DNA from: JAFAFN01 sp963707555
Lineage (GTDB): Bacteria; Actinomycetota; Acidimicrobiia; Acidimicrobiales; Microtrichaceae
Assembly (NCBI GenBank): GCA_963707555.1
Contig: CAVPQM010000010.1
Coordinates: forward strand, 237,038 to 301,037
Reading direction: 5' to 3'
DNA length: 64,000 bases
Part shown: piece after piece, positions 40,346 through 49,900 of the stretch
Position numbering within the stretch: position 1 is the first letter of the stretch
Layout of the letters: each line of letters opens with the position of its first letter
Made by a program: the position numbers and the translations under genes
The notes under the pieces: model-generated
Database searches by the model: none
What the model saw: the letters and a program-made list of their open reading frames with translations, nothing else
Told to the model about the DNA's origin: nothing

Positions 40346-41505
40346 CCGGGCTGACCGGCCTCGACGGGCGCACCGGGTGCGCTCGCGCCGACCACGAAGT
40401 GCGCGGGCGGTGGCACCTCGGGGTTGCCGCCGCCGTGGGCGGTGAGCCCTGCGATCTCCTCGGGGAAGACCGACGCGGCGATCGCGTCCTCGTAGGTGAT
40501 GACACCACCGGAGATGAGCGAGGCGAGCGACTGCTCCATCACCATCATGCCGTCCTTCTGGCCCGTGGCGATCAGGTTGCGCAGCTGGCGGACCTTGCCC
40601 TCACGGATGATGTTCGAGATGGCCGAGGTGCCCAGCAGGATCTCGTAGGCGGCGACGCGGCCGCCGCCGATGCGCGGCACCAGGCGCTGCGCGATGACCG
40701 CGGCGAGCGCCATCGAGAACTGCGTGCGGATCTGGTCCTGCTGGTCGGCGGGGAACACGTCGATGATGCGGTCGACGGTCTGCGCGGCGTCGTTGGTGTG
40801 CAGCGTCGCGAACACCAGGTGGCCGGTCTCGGCCAGGGTGAGCGTCAACTTGATGGTCTCGAGGTCTCGCATCTCACCCACGAGCACGACGTCGGGGTCC
40901 TCTCGCAGGGCGGCCTTGAGCGCCTCTTCGAAGCTGGTGGCGTCCTGGCCGACCTCACGCTGGTTGACCAGCGCGTGCATGGGCGGGTGGATGTACTCGA
41001 TGGGGTCCTCGATGGTGAGGATGTGCAGCGGACGGTTGCGGTTGATCCAGCCGATCATCGAGGCGAGCGTCGTCGACTTGCCCGAACCGGTCGGACCGGT
41101 CACCAGCACCAGGCCGTGCGGCCGGGTCAGCAGGCCGGCCGTCGCTCCGGGCAGGCCGATCTGCTCGGGCGTGGGGATGTCGGTCGGGATGAGGCGCAGG
41201 GCGATCGCGGGGCGGTCGAGCTGGAAGAAGGCGTTGGCGCGGAAGCGGGCGGTGTCGCCCCAGCTGAACGCGAAGTCGAGCTGGCGCTCGGCGTGGTAGG
41301 TCTCGCGCTCGTCGGACGACATGAGCCCGTCGAAGGCGTAGTTCATGAACTCGGTCGAGACGATCTCGGAGCCCGGGATGGCGAAGAGCTTGCCGTCGAT
41401 GCGGATGCGGGGCTGCGTGCCGGCACACAGGTGCAGGTCGGTCGCGTTGTTGTCCCACAGGTAGCGCAGCAGCTGTTCGATCGGCGTGGTGTCCGGCTGG
41501 TACAC
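40342..41505 (-). CDS. pilT: PilT-family pilus retraction ATPase
   Basis: 387 residues, intact. Walker A GPTGSGKSTTLASM, Asp box ILTIEDPIEY, Walker B DPDVVLVGEMRDLET, His box GHLVFATLHTNDA, and the PilT C-terminal motif AISNIIREGKVRQLRN. GTG 41505 is the only start near the family N-terminus. It follows the major pilin gene behind a terminator and is coupled to the prepilin peptidase gene. PilT hexamers power pilus retraction, so twitching motility or DNA uptake are expected. Confidence 0.95.
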   Translation of the reverse strand: MYQPDTTPIEQLLRYLWDNNATDLHLCAGTQPRIRIDGKLFAIPGSEIVSTEFMNYAFDGLMSSDERETYHAERQLDFAFSWGDTARFRANAFFQLDRPAIALRLIPTDIPTPEQIGLPGATAGLLTRPHGLVLVTGPTGSGKSTTLASMIGWINRNRPLHILTIEDPIEYIHPPMHALVNQREVGQDATSFEEALKAALREDPDVVLVGEMRDLETIKLTLTLAETGHLVFATLHTNDAAQTVDRIIDVFPADQQDQIRTQFSMALAAVIAQRLVPRIGGGRVAAYEILLGTSAISNIIREGKVRQLRNLIATGQKDGMMVMEQSLASLISGGVITYEDAIAASVFPEEIAGLTAHGGGNPEVPPPAHFVVGASAPGAPVEAGQPG

Positions 41506-41568
41506 GGGTGTGTCACCTCTCCTCGGCAGGGCTCGAACTGTAGAGCCCCGGTCCCCTCACAAAACGGT

Positions 41569-41601
41569 ATCGGGCGGGACCGCAAAGCGGCCCCGCCCGA
41601 T
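41569..41601 (-). terminator. Rho-independent terminator of the major pilin gene
   Basis: A 15-bp stem with one mismatch (arms 41569-41583 and 41587-41601, loop AAA) is followed on the minus strand by ATACCGTTTTGTG. It lies 27 bp after the pilin stop and before pilT, so pilin mRNA would be mostly separate from pilT/pilD, as usual for abundant pilins. Confidence 0.75.
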
Positions 41602-41628
41602 GCAGTGCACTACGTGCTGATCAGAAGA

Positions 41629-41989
41629 TCAGGCGCAGTCGCCAGCCGCAGCGGCGGTCGCCACGAACGGGTCGTTCGCGGTGGTGCGGGTGAGGCTGCC
41701 GTCGAAGTCGGCGGTGACTTCCTTGATCAGGCCACTGGCGTCGAGCTAGCGCCTGCGTCACCGTGTTGCTGTTCGGCGCTGCGGGGTCGAGCGCCCACGC
41801 CTCGGCAGCGGTCTCGAGCGTCTTCTTGTCGACGGAGCAGACCTGGTCCTCGGCGTTGCCTCGCATCGCACCGATGCCGATCACAGCGGCGCCGGCCAGG
41901 ACGGCCAGGATCGCGATGACGACGAGCAGCTCGATGAGGGTGAAGCCACCCTGTCCTGCCATTGCCTTGCGGTTCTCGATCATCTTCAT
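41629..41989 (-). CDS. Major type IV pilin (PilA-like)
   Basis: About 119 residues. GGGAG lies 6 nt before ATG 41989. Leader MKMIENRKAMAGQGG is cut before FTLIELLVVIAILAVLAG, with Glu at +5. The mature protein is about 104 residues with one Cys in DQVCSVDKK and one at the C-terminus (GDCA), likely a disulfide. A frameshift near 41745 (RQW against the correct LDASGLIKEVTADFDGSL) must be bridged. Its own promoter and terminator fit high expression. Confidence 0.88.
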
Positions 41990-42095
41990 GTGTTGCTCCC
42001 TCTGAGATTCGGTGGGCACATCCGCCCCCCAACTGTTGGATTGCCCGCTGCGGTTCCCGTTGGTCGGAACCAACCTCTCCCGCTGTGACTCGGTC

Positions 42096-42123
42096 AACGT
42101 ACTGAGCACTGACTTGGTTTCAA
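42096..42123 (-). promoter_or_regulatory. Candidate promoter of the major pilin gene
   Basis: On the minus strand TTGAAA (42123-42118) and TACGTT (42101-42096) are separated by 16 bp. This leaves about a 100-nt leader before the pilin ATG. A dyad GGTTCC/GGAACC (around 42050) lies within that leader and could regulate it. Confidence 0.45.
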
Positions 42124-42175
42124 ATGGGTGATTCGACTCAATCGAAGGAAGTTCACCCGGGCCGTTCGGCCTGAC

Positions 42176-43021
42176 TCAGCGGGCGGCGGCGCGCAGCTCG
42201 TTGGCCGTCGCCGCGCAGGCCGCTTCTTCACCCGGAGTCGCCGTGTGCTCGACCACCTCGACGTCGCCGATCATCACCGAACACGACGCCTCGCCGTCGG
42301 GGATGCGCGCCGACAGTCGGAAGTCGGTCGGCGCCGGCAGGGTGACCTCGTGGTCCCAGGGCAACGAGACCTCGTCGTGCACCGTGGTGCCGTCGGGGGC
42401 CTGGTAGCTCACCTGTGCGGTCCCCGTGCCGGTGACCTGCAGGCGCAGCGTGACCTCGCTGGCGCCCGTCTGCAGATCGGTGAGCGGGGCGAGCTGACCG
42501 GGGCACAGCGTGGCGGCCAGCTCGACGATCTCCTCGACGACCTCGGGGCTCACGTCCCACGACGCCGCGGTGGTGGCGACGAACTCCTTGTAGGTCGGCG
42601 GCTCGGTGCCCTCGACCACCAGGGCCGAGGCGAAGGCGCACGCCCCGTGGGCGAAACCGAGGCGACGGTCCGCGTCCAGGTCCTTGATCTCCTGGCTGCC
42701 GGACTGCTCGACCGCCACGCCGAACAGCGCGTCGGCACAGCGGGGCGGCAGCGTGGTCTGCGTGGACCGGTCGTCGCCGGCCGACTCGGGCGCGTCCGCT
42801 GCGGGTGCGTCCTGGGCAGGTGTCTCGTCGGGGGGTGTCTCATCGGCGGCGCCGCGGCGCAGGACGTCGTCGGCGAACTCCTCGCACTCGGCCGGCAACG
42901 CCGTCGTCGTGGTCGACGTGACGTCGGCCTGGTCGTCCTTCTTCGAGGTGCAGCCGGCCAGGGCCAGCACGGCGACCAGGGCGACCCCTGTCGCCAGTCG
43001 GGACATCGACGCTCGACGCAT
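42176..43021 (-). CDS. Lipoprotein of unknown function, paralogue of the next gene
   Basis: 281 residues, intact. Lipobox GVALVAVLALAGC, Thr/Pro/Asp linker, an acidic helical middle (SWDVSPEVVEEIVELAATLC), then a beta-rich domain (EVTLRLQVTGTGTAQVSYQA and SLPWDHEVTLP) resembling MmpS-type folds. ATG 43021 overlaps the previous stop (TGATG). Domain order and motifs match 43021-43869, so this is a tandem duplication. The position between the pilin and the giant adhesin suggests pilus assembly or anchoring on the cell surface; not demonstrated. Confidence 0.65.
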   Translation of the reverse strand: MRRASMSRLATGVALVAVLALAGCTSKKDDQADVTSTTTTALPAECEEFADDVLRRGAADETPPDETPAQDAPAADAPESAGDDRSTQTTLPPRCADALFGVAVEQSGSQEIKDLDADRRLGFAHGACAFASALVVEGTEPPTYKEFVATTAASWDVSPEVVEEIVELAATLCPGQLAPLTDLQTGASEVTLRLQVTGTGTAQVSYQAPDGTTVHDEVSLPWDHEVTLPAPTDFRLSARIPDGEASCSVMIGDVEVVEHTATPGEEAACAATANELRAAAR

Positions 43022-43869
43022 CAGGGCTCCTCGGTCTCGGCTGGTTCGGTCGGGTTCCCGGGCTCGTCGCCTGCGGGCACGTCGACTGCGGGTACGTCGG
43101 TCGCGCCGCCGGTCGGGGCGTTCGTCGCCTCGATCACCTGGGCACGGGTCAGGTCGCACGAGAACGCGGCGCCGTCGGGGCCGACCTGGGCCTCGGTGAG
43201 CGTCCGGTCACCCACGGTGATCGTGCAGCGCAGCGGCCCGGCGTCGGCGGCGCCCTCGCCCTCGGGCACGTCGGTGGGCGTCGGGGTGACCCGCAGCCGC
43301 ACGTCGACCGGCTGGCTCAGCGCGATCCGGAGGTTCCACGGGGCGAGCGCCCGTTCGGTGGCGACGTCGCCCTCGCTCGTCGTGTACTCGATGGTCACGG
43401 CCCCGGCGCCCTCGACCGACAGGTCGAGCTCGGCCTGACCCGACAGCACGGGCAGCGACTCGAGCAGGACGAACTCCTCTGGGCAGAGCGGCTCTGCGGC
43501 GCGGGCGAGCACCTCGAGCGTGGCCGGCTCGAGCGACCACTCCTGTGCGGCGTCGTCGAGGAACTCGGAGCGCAGCGGGCGAGGGCCGTCCTGATCGGTC
43601 GCCTCGGCCGCCTGCTCGCACAGCAGGCGGGCGTACTTGATGCGGTCCTGGTCGTCCAACGACGACAGCTCGTCGGACTCGGGTCCGTCGAGCCCCTTCG
43701 TGAAGAGCGTCTCGGCGCATTCGAGCGACGCGGCGCGCGGGTCCTGGTCGTTCCGTCCGCACTCGTCGGGGCGGCCGTCGTCGTCGCTACCGCAGCCGGC
43801 GACGAGGACCAGCAACGGCAGCACGAGCACGGCACCGAGGCGCATCAGGGGTCGCGTGGTCACGTCCAT
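43021..43869 (-). CDS. Lipoprotein of unknown function (tandem paralogue)
   Basis: 282 residues. Lipobox VLVLPLLVLVAGC, then ECAETLFTKGLDGPESDELS, a helical region with SLEPATLEVLARAAEPLC, and a beta-rich part (ELDLSVEGAGAVTIEYTTSE and LAPWNLRIALSQPVDVRL), ending in an acidic tail. Matching segments in the gene at 42176 (VVEEIVELAATLC; TGTAQVSYQA; LPWDHEVTLP) show common ancestry. Located 116 bp after the giant prepilin-like gene on the same strand. Confidence 0.65.
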   Translation of the reverse strand: MDVTTRPLMRLGAVLVLPLLVLVAGCGSDDDGRPDECGRNDQDPRAASLECAETLFTKGLDGPESDELSSLDDQDRIKYARLLCEQAAEATDQDGPRPLRSEFLDDAAQEWSLEPATLEVLARAAEPLCPEEFVLLESLPVLSGQAELDLSVEGAGAVTIEYTTSEGDVATERALAPWNLRIALSQPVDVRLRVTPTPTDVPEGEGAADAGPLRCTITVGDRTLTEAQVGPDGAAFSCDLTRAQVIEATNAPTGGATDVPAVDVPAGDEPGNPTEPAETEEP

Positions 43870-43984
43870 GTGTCTACCAGCGCTCCTCGGAAGACCGGTC
43901 GGGGCGAATCCGACCGGGGGGGTGTACGGCCGAGGTCCAGGCCCGTGGGGCCCGAACCTCGCCGGTGTTCGTTCGTGGTCAGGG

Positions 43985-46900
43985 TCAGAAGTTGCGGTTG
44001 GCGCTCAGGCCCGCCGCACCGGTCCCGCCGGCCGAACCGGTCGAACCGGTCGAACCGCCGCCACCGTTGGTGCCCATGCCGCAACCGGCACCGGAGTACG
44101 CGCCGCCGCCCTGGGCTCCGGCGCCACCACCGCCGCCACCAGCACCGCCAGGACCGGCGGAGCCGCCGGCACCGGCCGGGCCGCCAGTGACGGTTCCTGC
44201 GATGTTGAAGGTGACGCTGCCGGCCCGGTAGGCGCCGTAGCTGGCACCACCGGCGCCACCGCCGCCACCGCCGCCACCGCCACCACCGGCGCCACCACCA
44301 CCGCCGCCGCCGGCGCCGTAGTCCTGGCCCATGTGACAGGCACCGCCACGACCGCCGTGGGTGCCCGCGCCACCGGATCCACCGGTGCCACCGGCGCCAC
44401 CGGCGCCGCCCGCACCTGCGGTCACCGACGAGCTCGCGTCGATGTTGATGGTGCCCGACGTGCTCGCCCAGATGCCGAACGAGCCGCCACCGGACGTACC
44501 GCCGGTGCCGCCGGAGACGGCGCCGAAGCCACCGCCACCACCGCCACCACCACCTGCGCCGGAGTCGTTCGTGCCGCAGTTGGAGACGCCACCGCCACCA
44601 CCGCCGCCGCCACCGCCACCACCGGTGCCGCCGCCGGCGCCGCTGCCGCCGACCTGGGCCGCGGAGTAGAGCGCGCCGGTCTGGGTGGACTGTCCGGCGT
44701 TCGTGGCCGCGGTTCCGCCCGTTCCGGCAGACCCCGCAGCACCGCCGCCACCGCCGTTGCCGCCGTAACCGATGCATCCGGACCGTCCGGGGCCGCCGGT
44801 GCCGAGCGCACCACCGCCACCGATACCCGAGGTGCCGTTGTCGCCGGCGTTGTTGCCCTGCGGGGCGCCCTTGCCGCCGGTGCCACCGATCGCCGGCTGA
44901 CGGAAGTCGCTGCCGACCATGTAGCGCTGGCCGACACCCGGGCCGGACCACTGCAGGTGCTCACAGCCGCCGCCACCCCAGTTGTAGGTCTCGAACACGA
45001 ACGGGACCAGGCCTGCCGGCAGGCTCACCGAGCCGGTGACCGCGTTGCAGCCGCCGTCGCCCCAGTTGTTGAGCACCGTGGCGCCGTTCACCCGGAGCAG
45101 CTCGCCGTCGTCGACCGACACGTGGAACGTGTAGGTCCCGGCCGTCGGCACGTTGAGCCAGCCGGAGTAGCGCCGGTTGCGCCGCTCGGTGCTGTCGGAG
45201 TTCTGCGCGACGACCGAGCCGCCGCTGATCACCTGGGTCGAGATGTGCTCGGCGAAGTCGCCGTGGGCCCCGCCGTCGCGGACGCTCGTCGTCTTGACGA
45301 TGCCCTGGCTCGTCGTCGGTGCGCCGAACCACGGGTTGCCACCGTTGCCGGAGTTGCCACCGTTGGTCTGGGCCATCGAGCCGTTGTGGCACCAGGCGTC
45401 GTCCCAGTTGGACTCGTCGGTCGGGCTGCACAGGCCGGTGTTCTCCGCCGCCGCGGGGCCGCGCGCCCCGTAGGTGGCTGCGTCGATCGACGGTGCGCCC
45501 TGGCCACCCGAGCCGTTCAGGCCCTGCTCGCCCGCGGCAGCGGTGACCTGGGAACGCACGAGGTTGACGTTCGCGCCGTTGGAGCGGATGCCGTAGGCCG
45601 AGCCGCCGCGATCGCTGAAGTACTCAGCGGTCCAGCTGTTCGCACCCCACGGCGCTGCTGCCGGGGTGACGGGGAAGAGCTGTGCACCTGCACCACCGGC
45701 GTTCTGGAACATCTCGAACTCGATGCGGTACTGGGTGTTGCCATCGAGGTTGATGCCCGACGTCGACGTGGTGCACGTCAGTCCCTGGTCGATCCACTGC
45801 GAGTACAGCGGGATGCGCGGTCCGCCGGCGACCCGGGTGATCCAGGCGCGGCCGCCGTCGTCGGTGCACCCCTGGATCTGGAAGTTGGCGATGCCGCCCG
45901 CCGGAGTGGTGAACGTGTTGGTCCAGCGGGCGCTGAAGTGCTCCGAGGGAACACCCGGGTACGGGGACCCGCCGCCGAAGTCACCGACGGTCGGAGTGGG
46001 CCGGCCGCCCACCGAGACGATCGGCGTGTTGGCGCCACCGACACCGGTCGGGTTCCCCGAGTGGACCTGCATCTGCTCGATGCTCAGGTTGGCGCCAGAG
46101 TTGGCCTGGAGTCCGACGCCAGCGCCTTCGATGCGCGAGATGGTGCCGCCCGGTGCGCTGCGCAGGCCGGTGGCGGCCGAGTAGCCGCCGCGGACCGACA
46201 CCGTCGTCGGTGTCGAGTTCGCCTGGGTGCTCGGGTACGTCCCGGCGGTCACCACGACCAGCGGGCGAGCCACGGTGGCAGCAGAGATGCCTGCGTTGAC
46301 CGAGCGCTTCGGACCGCCGACGCAGTTTGCCTCGGTCGTCGTCGGGCAGAGCCCGTTGTTGGAGTCGCTGCCGTTGAGCGACACGAACACCGACGCCGAG
46401 GGGTTGAAGTCGACGTGGTAGTTGCGGAAGACCGTCATGTGGAAGTCGTCGTTGGTCGTCGCGGTCACCGCCAGGGTGTACGTGCCACCCGCGGGGATCT
46501 GCGACGCAGCGAACGAACGCTGCCACGCCGTGTTGGTCCCGCCGTCACGAGGCAGCTGGATCGGGGCCGCGCTCGCGCAGCCGACGGTGTTGCAGTAGAG
46601 CTCGTCGGACTGGCGCTGGATCGACATGTCGATCGAGCTGACCCCGCCGGTCGCGCTGGCGGTGCCGGCGAAGTCGTCCGACCAGACGCCGGTCTCGTTC
46701 GGGTACGTGGTGCCCGACGAGGCGTACAGACCGTTCTCGGCCTGCGACGACACCGTCACGCTGCCCACCGACGCCAGGTTGCCGTCGTTGTAGCGGATGA
46801 CGCCGCCGGTGTGGATCGCGACGTTGCCGACCGTGTCGGACTCGTGCAGCCGGTACTGGTAGCACGTGCCGCTGGCCAGTCCGCCGAAGCCGACGGTGCC

Positions 46901-49900
46901 GTTGTCGAACGGTGTCAGGCTCGACATCGGGATGATCCCGTTGCTGGTGAACGTCGTCCCGCAGAACGAGCCCGATGCGGGCGCCGAGAGCCGCTCCAAC
47001 CGGAGCGCGCAGTTGTTGGTCGGCGAGCAGTTCGGGTCGCTGCCGCGGGTGAGCTGGATGTTCACCTTCGGGATGTAGGGGTTCGTGAAGATGTAGTCGC
47101 CGTCGAGGTAGGTGATCCCACCACCGGTCGGGGCCGCGGTGTCGACACGCACGTCGCCACCGGGTCCGTAGGTGCGCACGTTGCCCGCGTTGTCGCGCAC
47201 CAGGTACTGGTAGCGGAAGCAGCCGTTGGTGCCCGACGCGTACACCTCGGAGAACGTCGCGTTCGTCGTGGCGAGCGTCTGGTAGTTGCCGTACGCCGTC
47301 CACGCCGAGCACGCGCCGGCCGACAAGGTGCCGGTCGAACGTTGGAGGGTCGTGGCGGACTGCAGCCCGCTGTTGCCCGGGTCGCCCAGTCCCCCGCCCG
47401 TGTTGGGCAGGTTGATGACCACCGTCCGACTCGAGGGCGGGTTGGTGCTGTTGCGGTCCGCAGTGGCATAGGAGAACGTGCCGCCGTCCGGGGCCAGGTT
47501 GTCGACACGGGCCACCTGCGAGCTGGTCGCGTAGTTGCCGTTGCCGGCGGTGTCGAAGACCCGGTACCGGTACTGGTAGCAGTTGCCGGCGGTGACGGTG
47601 CTGTCGGTGTAGGACGGCACCGACGGTGTCGTCACGATGACGGCGAACGATGCATAGGTGCCGCACACGCCGTTGGTCATCGGCGCCACGCTGCGCTCGA
47701 GCTGGTGGCCGCGTGTCGAGATGTCGGAGTTGCCGCCGTTGTTCAGCGTGATCGGCACGTTCAACGCGGTGCGGTACCCGTTGGTGTACGAGATCGACAT
47801 GTCCGTCGGCGGGCTGTTGTCGACTCCCGCGACGAACTCACGCACGCTCTGGACGCCCGAGGTGGTGGCCGTCACGGTGAAGTTCGCGTCGGGTCCCGCC
47901 AAGGGCGAGTTCGCGTTGAGGGCGCCCGAGCTGCGGAAGTTGTAGGTCGTGCCGCCGATGACCCACGGACCGCCGGCGGTGCTCATGACCACCGAGGTCT
48001 GCCCGCCGGTGATCGTGCTCATGTTCGCACGCACGGTGTTCGAGCCGTTCTCGACCGCTGCGTAGACGTGGTAGTTGGCCGACGGACCGATGCGACCGGG
48101 CACCGCCGAGGGGAGGTCGGTCTGGATGGTGGTCAGGATCGTGCCAGCGGTGACCGCCGGGATCGTGCCGACGTCACCGTCGACGAGACGACCGGTCGAG
48201 CCGTTGTTGCCACCGCCGCCGGTGTTGCCACCGCCGCCGTTGGAGCCGCCGTAGCCAGCGGGGCCGCCGTTGCAGCCGCCGCCGTCGCTGCGCATGCCGC
48301 CGTCCGCACCAGCGCCGGCGCCACCGCCGCCACCGGCGGAACCGCCGGATCCGCCGGAACCTGCGTTGCCGTGTGCCATGTCGGCGTCGACCGAGGTCGC
48401 GCCGGTGCCCTTGCGGTACACCGAGATGCTCGGACCGCCGGCGCCACCGCCGCCACCCGCGCCGCCGCCACCGCCGCCACCGCCGCCGCCGCCACCGCCG
48501 CCGCCGCCTTCCTGGCCGGAGTCGCAGCTACCGCCACGACCGCCCTTTCCGCCGGTCGCGCCGCCGGAGCCGTTGCCACCGCGGCCACCGGCCGCACCGT
48601 TGACGGCCGTGATCGACGAACGGTGTCCATCGACGCTCGAGATCGTGAGCGGCGCGTTGTAGGAGTAGACGCCGAAGCTGCCGCCGCCGCCGCCGCCCGC
48701 GGTTCCGCCGTAGCCACCGCCACCACCGCCACCACCACCGCCGCCGCCGGCGCCCTGGTCGTCGTTGGCCCAGGCGCTACCGCCGCCACCGCCGCCGCCA
48801 CCGCCGCCGGAGCCGTTCGCGCCGCCGCCACCGTTGCCGCCCGAGCCGCTCCCGGCCCAGGTCGCGGCACCGCCGCCGAGGTTGTAGGTGCCCGACGATC
48901 CGGCGCCGCCGCTCGCGCCACCACCACCGCCGCCGCCCGCGCCGCCGGGATCGGCGTCGCCGGAGCTCCAGTCGTCGCGGCCACCGCCGCCACCGCCGGG
49001 TGCGCCGCCGTTGGGGCCGCTGCCCCAGGATCCGCCGGCACCCGAGTTGTTGCCCTCGTTGGCGCCCATGCCGCCACGACCGCCCGAGGTCTGGGCCCAA
49101 CCACCCGGTCCACCCCACCGGCCGCGTGTACCACTCGACCAGCCGTCGTCGTTGCCGGCGTACCCGCCGTCCCAGCCGTCGTTGGTGTCGTTGCAGCAGG
49201 TGTACTGCCCGCGGACGCCCATCGCTCCGCCGCCGCCGTTGCCCGACGCGTTCGTTCCGGTGTTGCCGGCGATGCCGCCCGACGCGTTGATCACCGAGTT
49301 CGTGACCGTGACGGCGCCGCCCGAGGTGGAGCGAACGCCGTAGGCCGAGCTGCCGGCGCCCGAGGCCGCTCCGGAGTTGACCGTCAACTGCTCGAGGCGG
49401 GCACCGCCCGCGCCGCGCACCAGGATGCCCGTGCCGTTGCCGGTGACCGTGACGGTCTGGGAGCCCGGAGCCGAGCGGATCCACGCGCCGTTGGACGCGT
49501 GCGCGGCGGGGTTGTAGCCGCCGCGGATCGTCGGGGTGAACCCTGCGACGTTCACGTCGACGTGCACCGCGTATGCGCCGCCGCCGACGACGATCTCGTC
49601 GCGGTTGGTGTTCACCACGGCCAAGGCGCCGGCGAGGGTGCGCTTCGGCCCGCTGGTCGCGTTGCAGCCGACGATGTTGATCGCCGGGCACGCGCCGGTG
49701 TGGGCGTCGTTGCCCGCCGTCGAGACGAAGACGGACTTGTCCTTGACGTAGTCGACGTCGACGGTCGAGATCGCGACGGCCTGGCTGTTGGCCAGGTCGC
49801 GGATGCTCGCGTTGATGACCCAGTTGCCACCGGCGGGGAAGGTGAACGGCATGGTCCACGTGCCTGCGCTCGGGGTCCCCGAGATGGGCGCATCGAACTC

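Noticed and set aside
42160..42171. ggccgttcggcc hairpin as terminator of the lipoprotein pair
   Set aside because: Stem of 5 bp with a 2-nt loop and no T-run on the minus strand; too weak.
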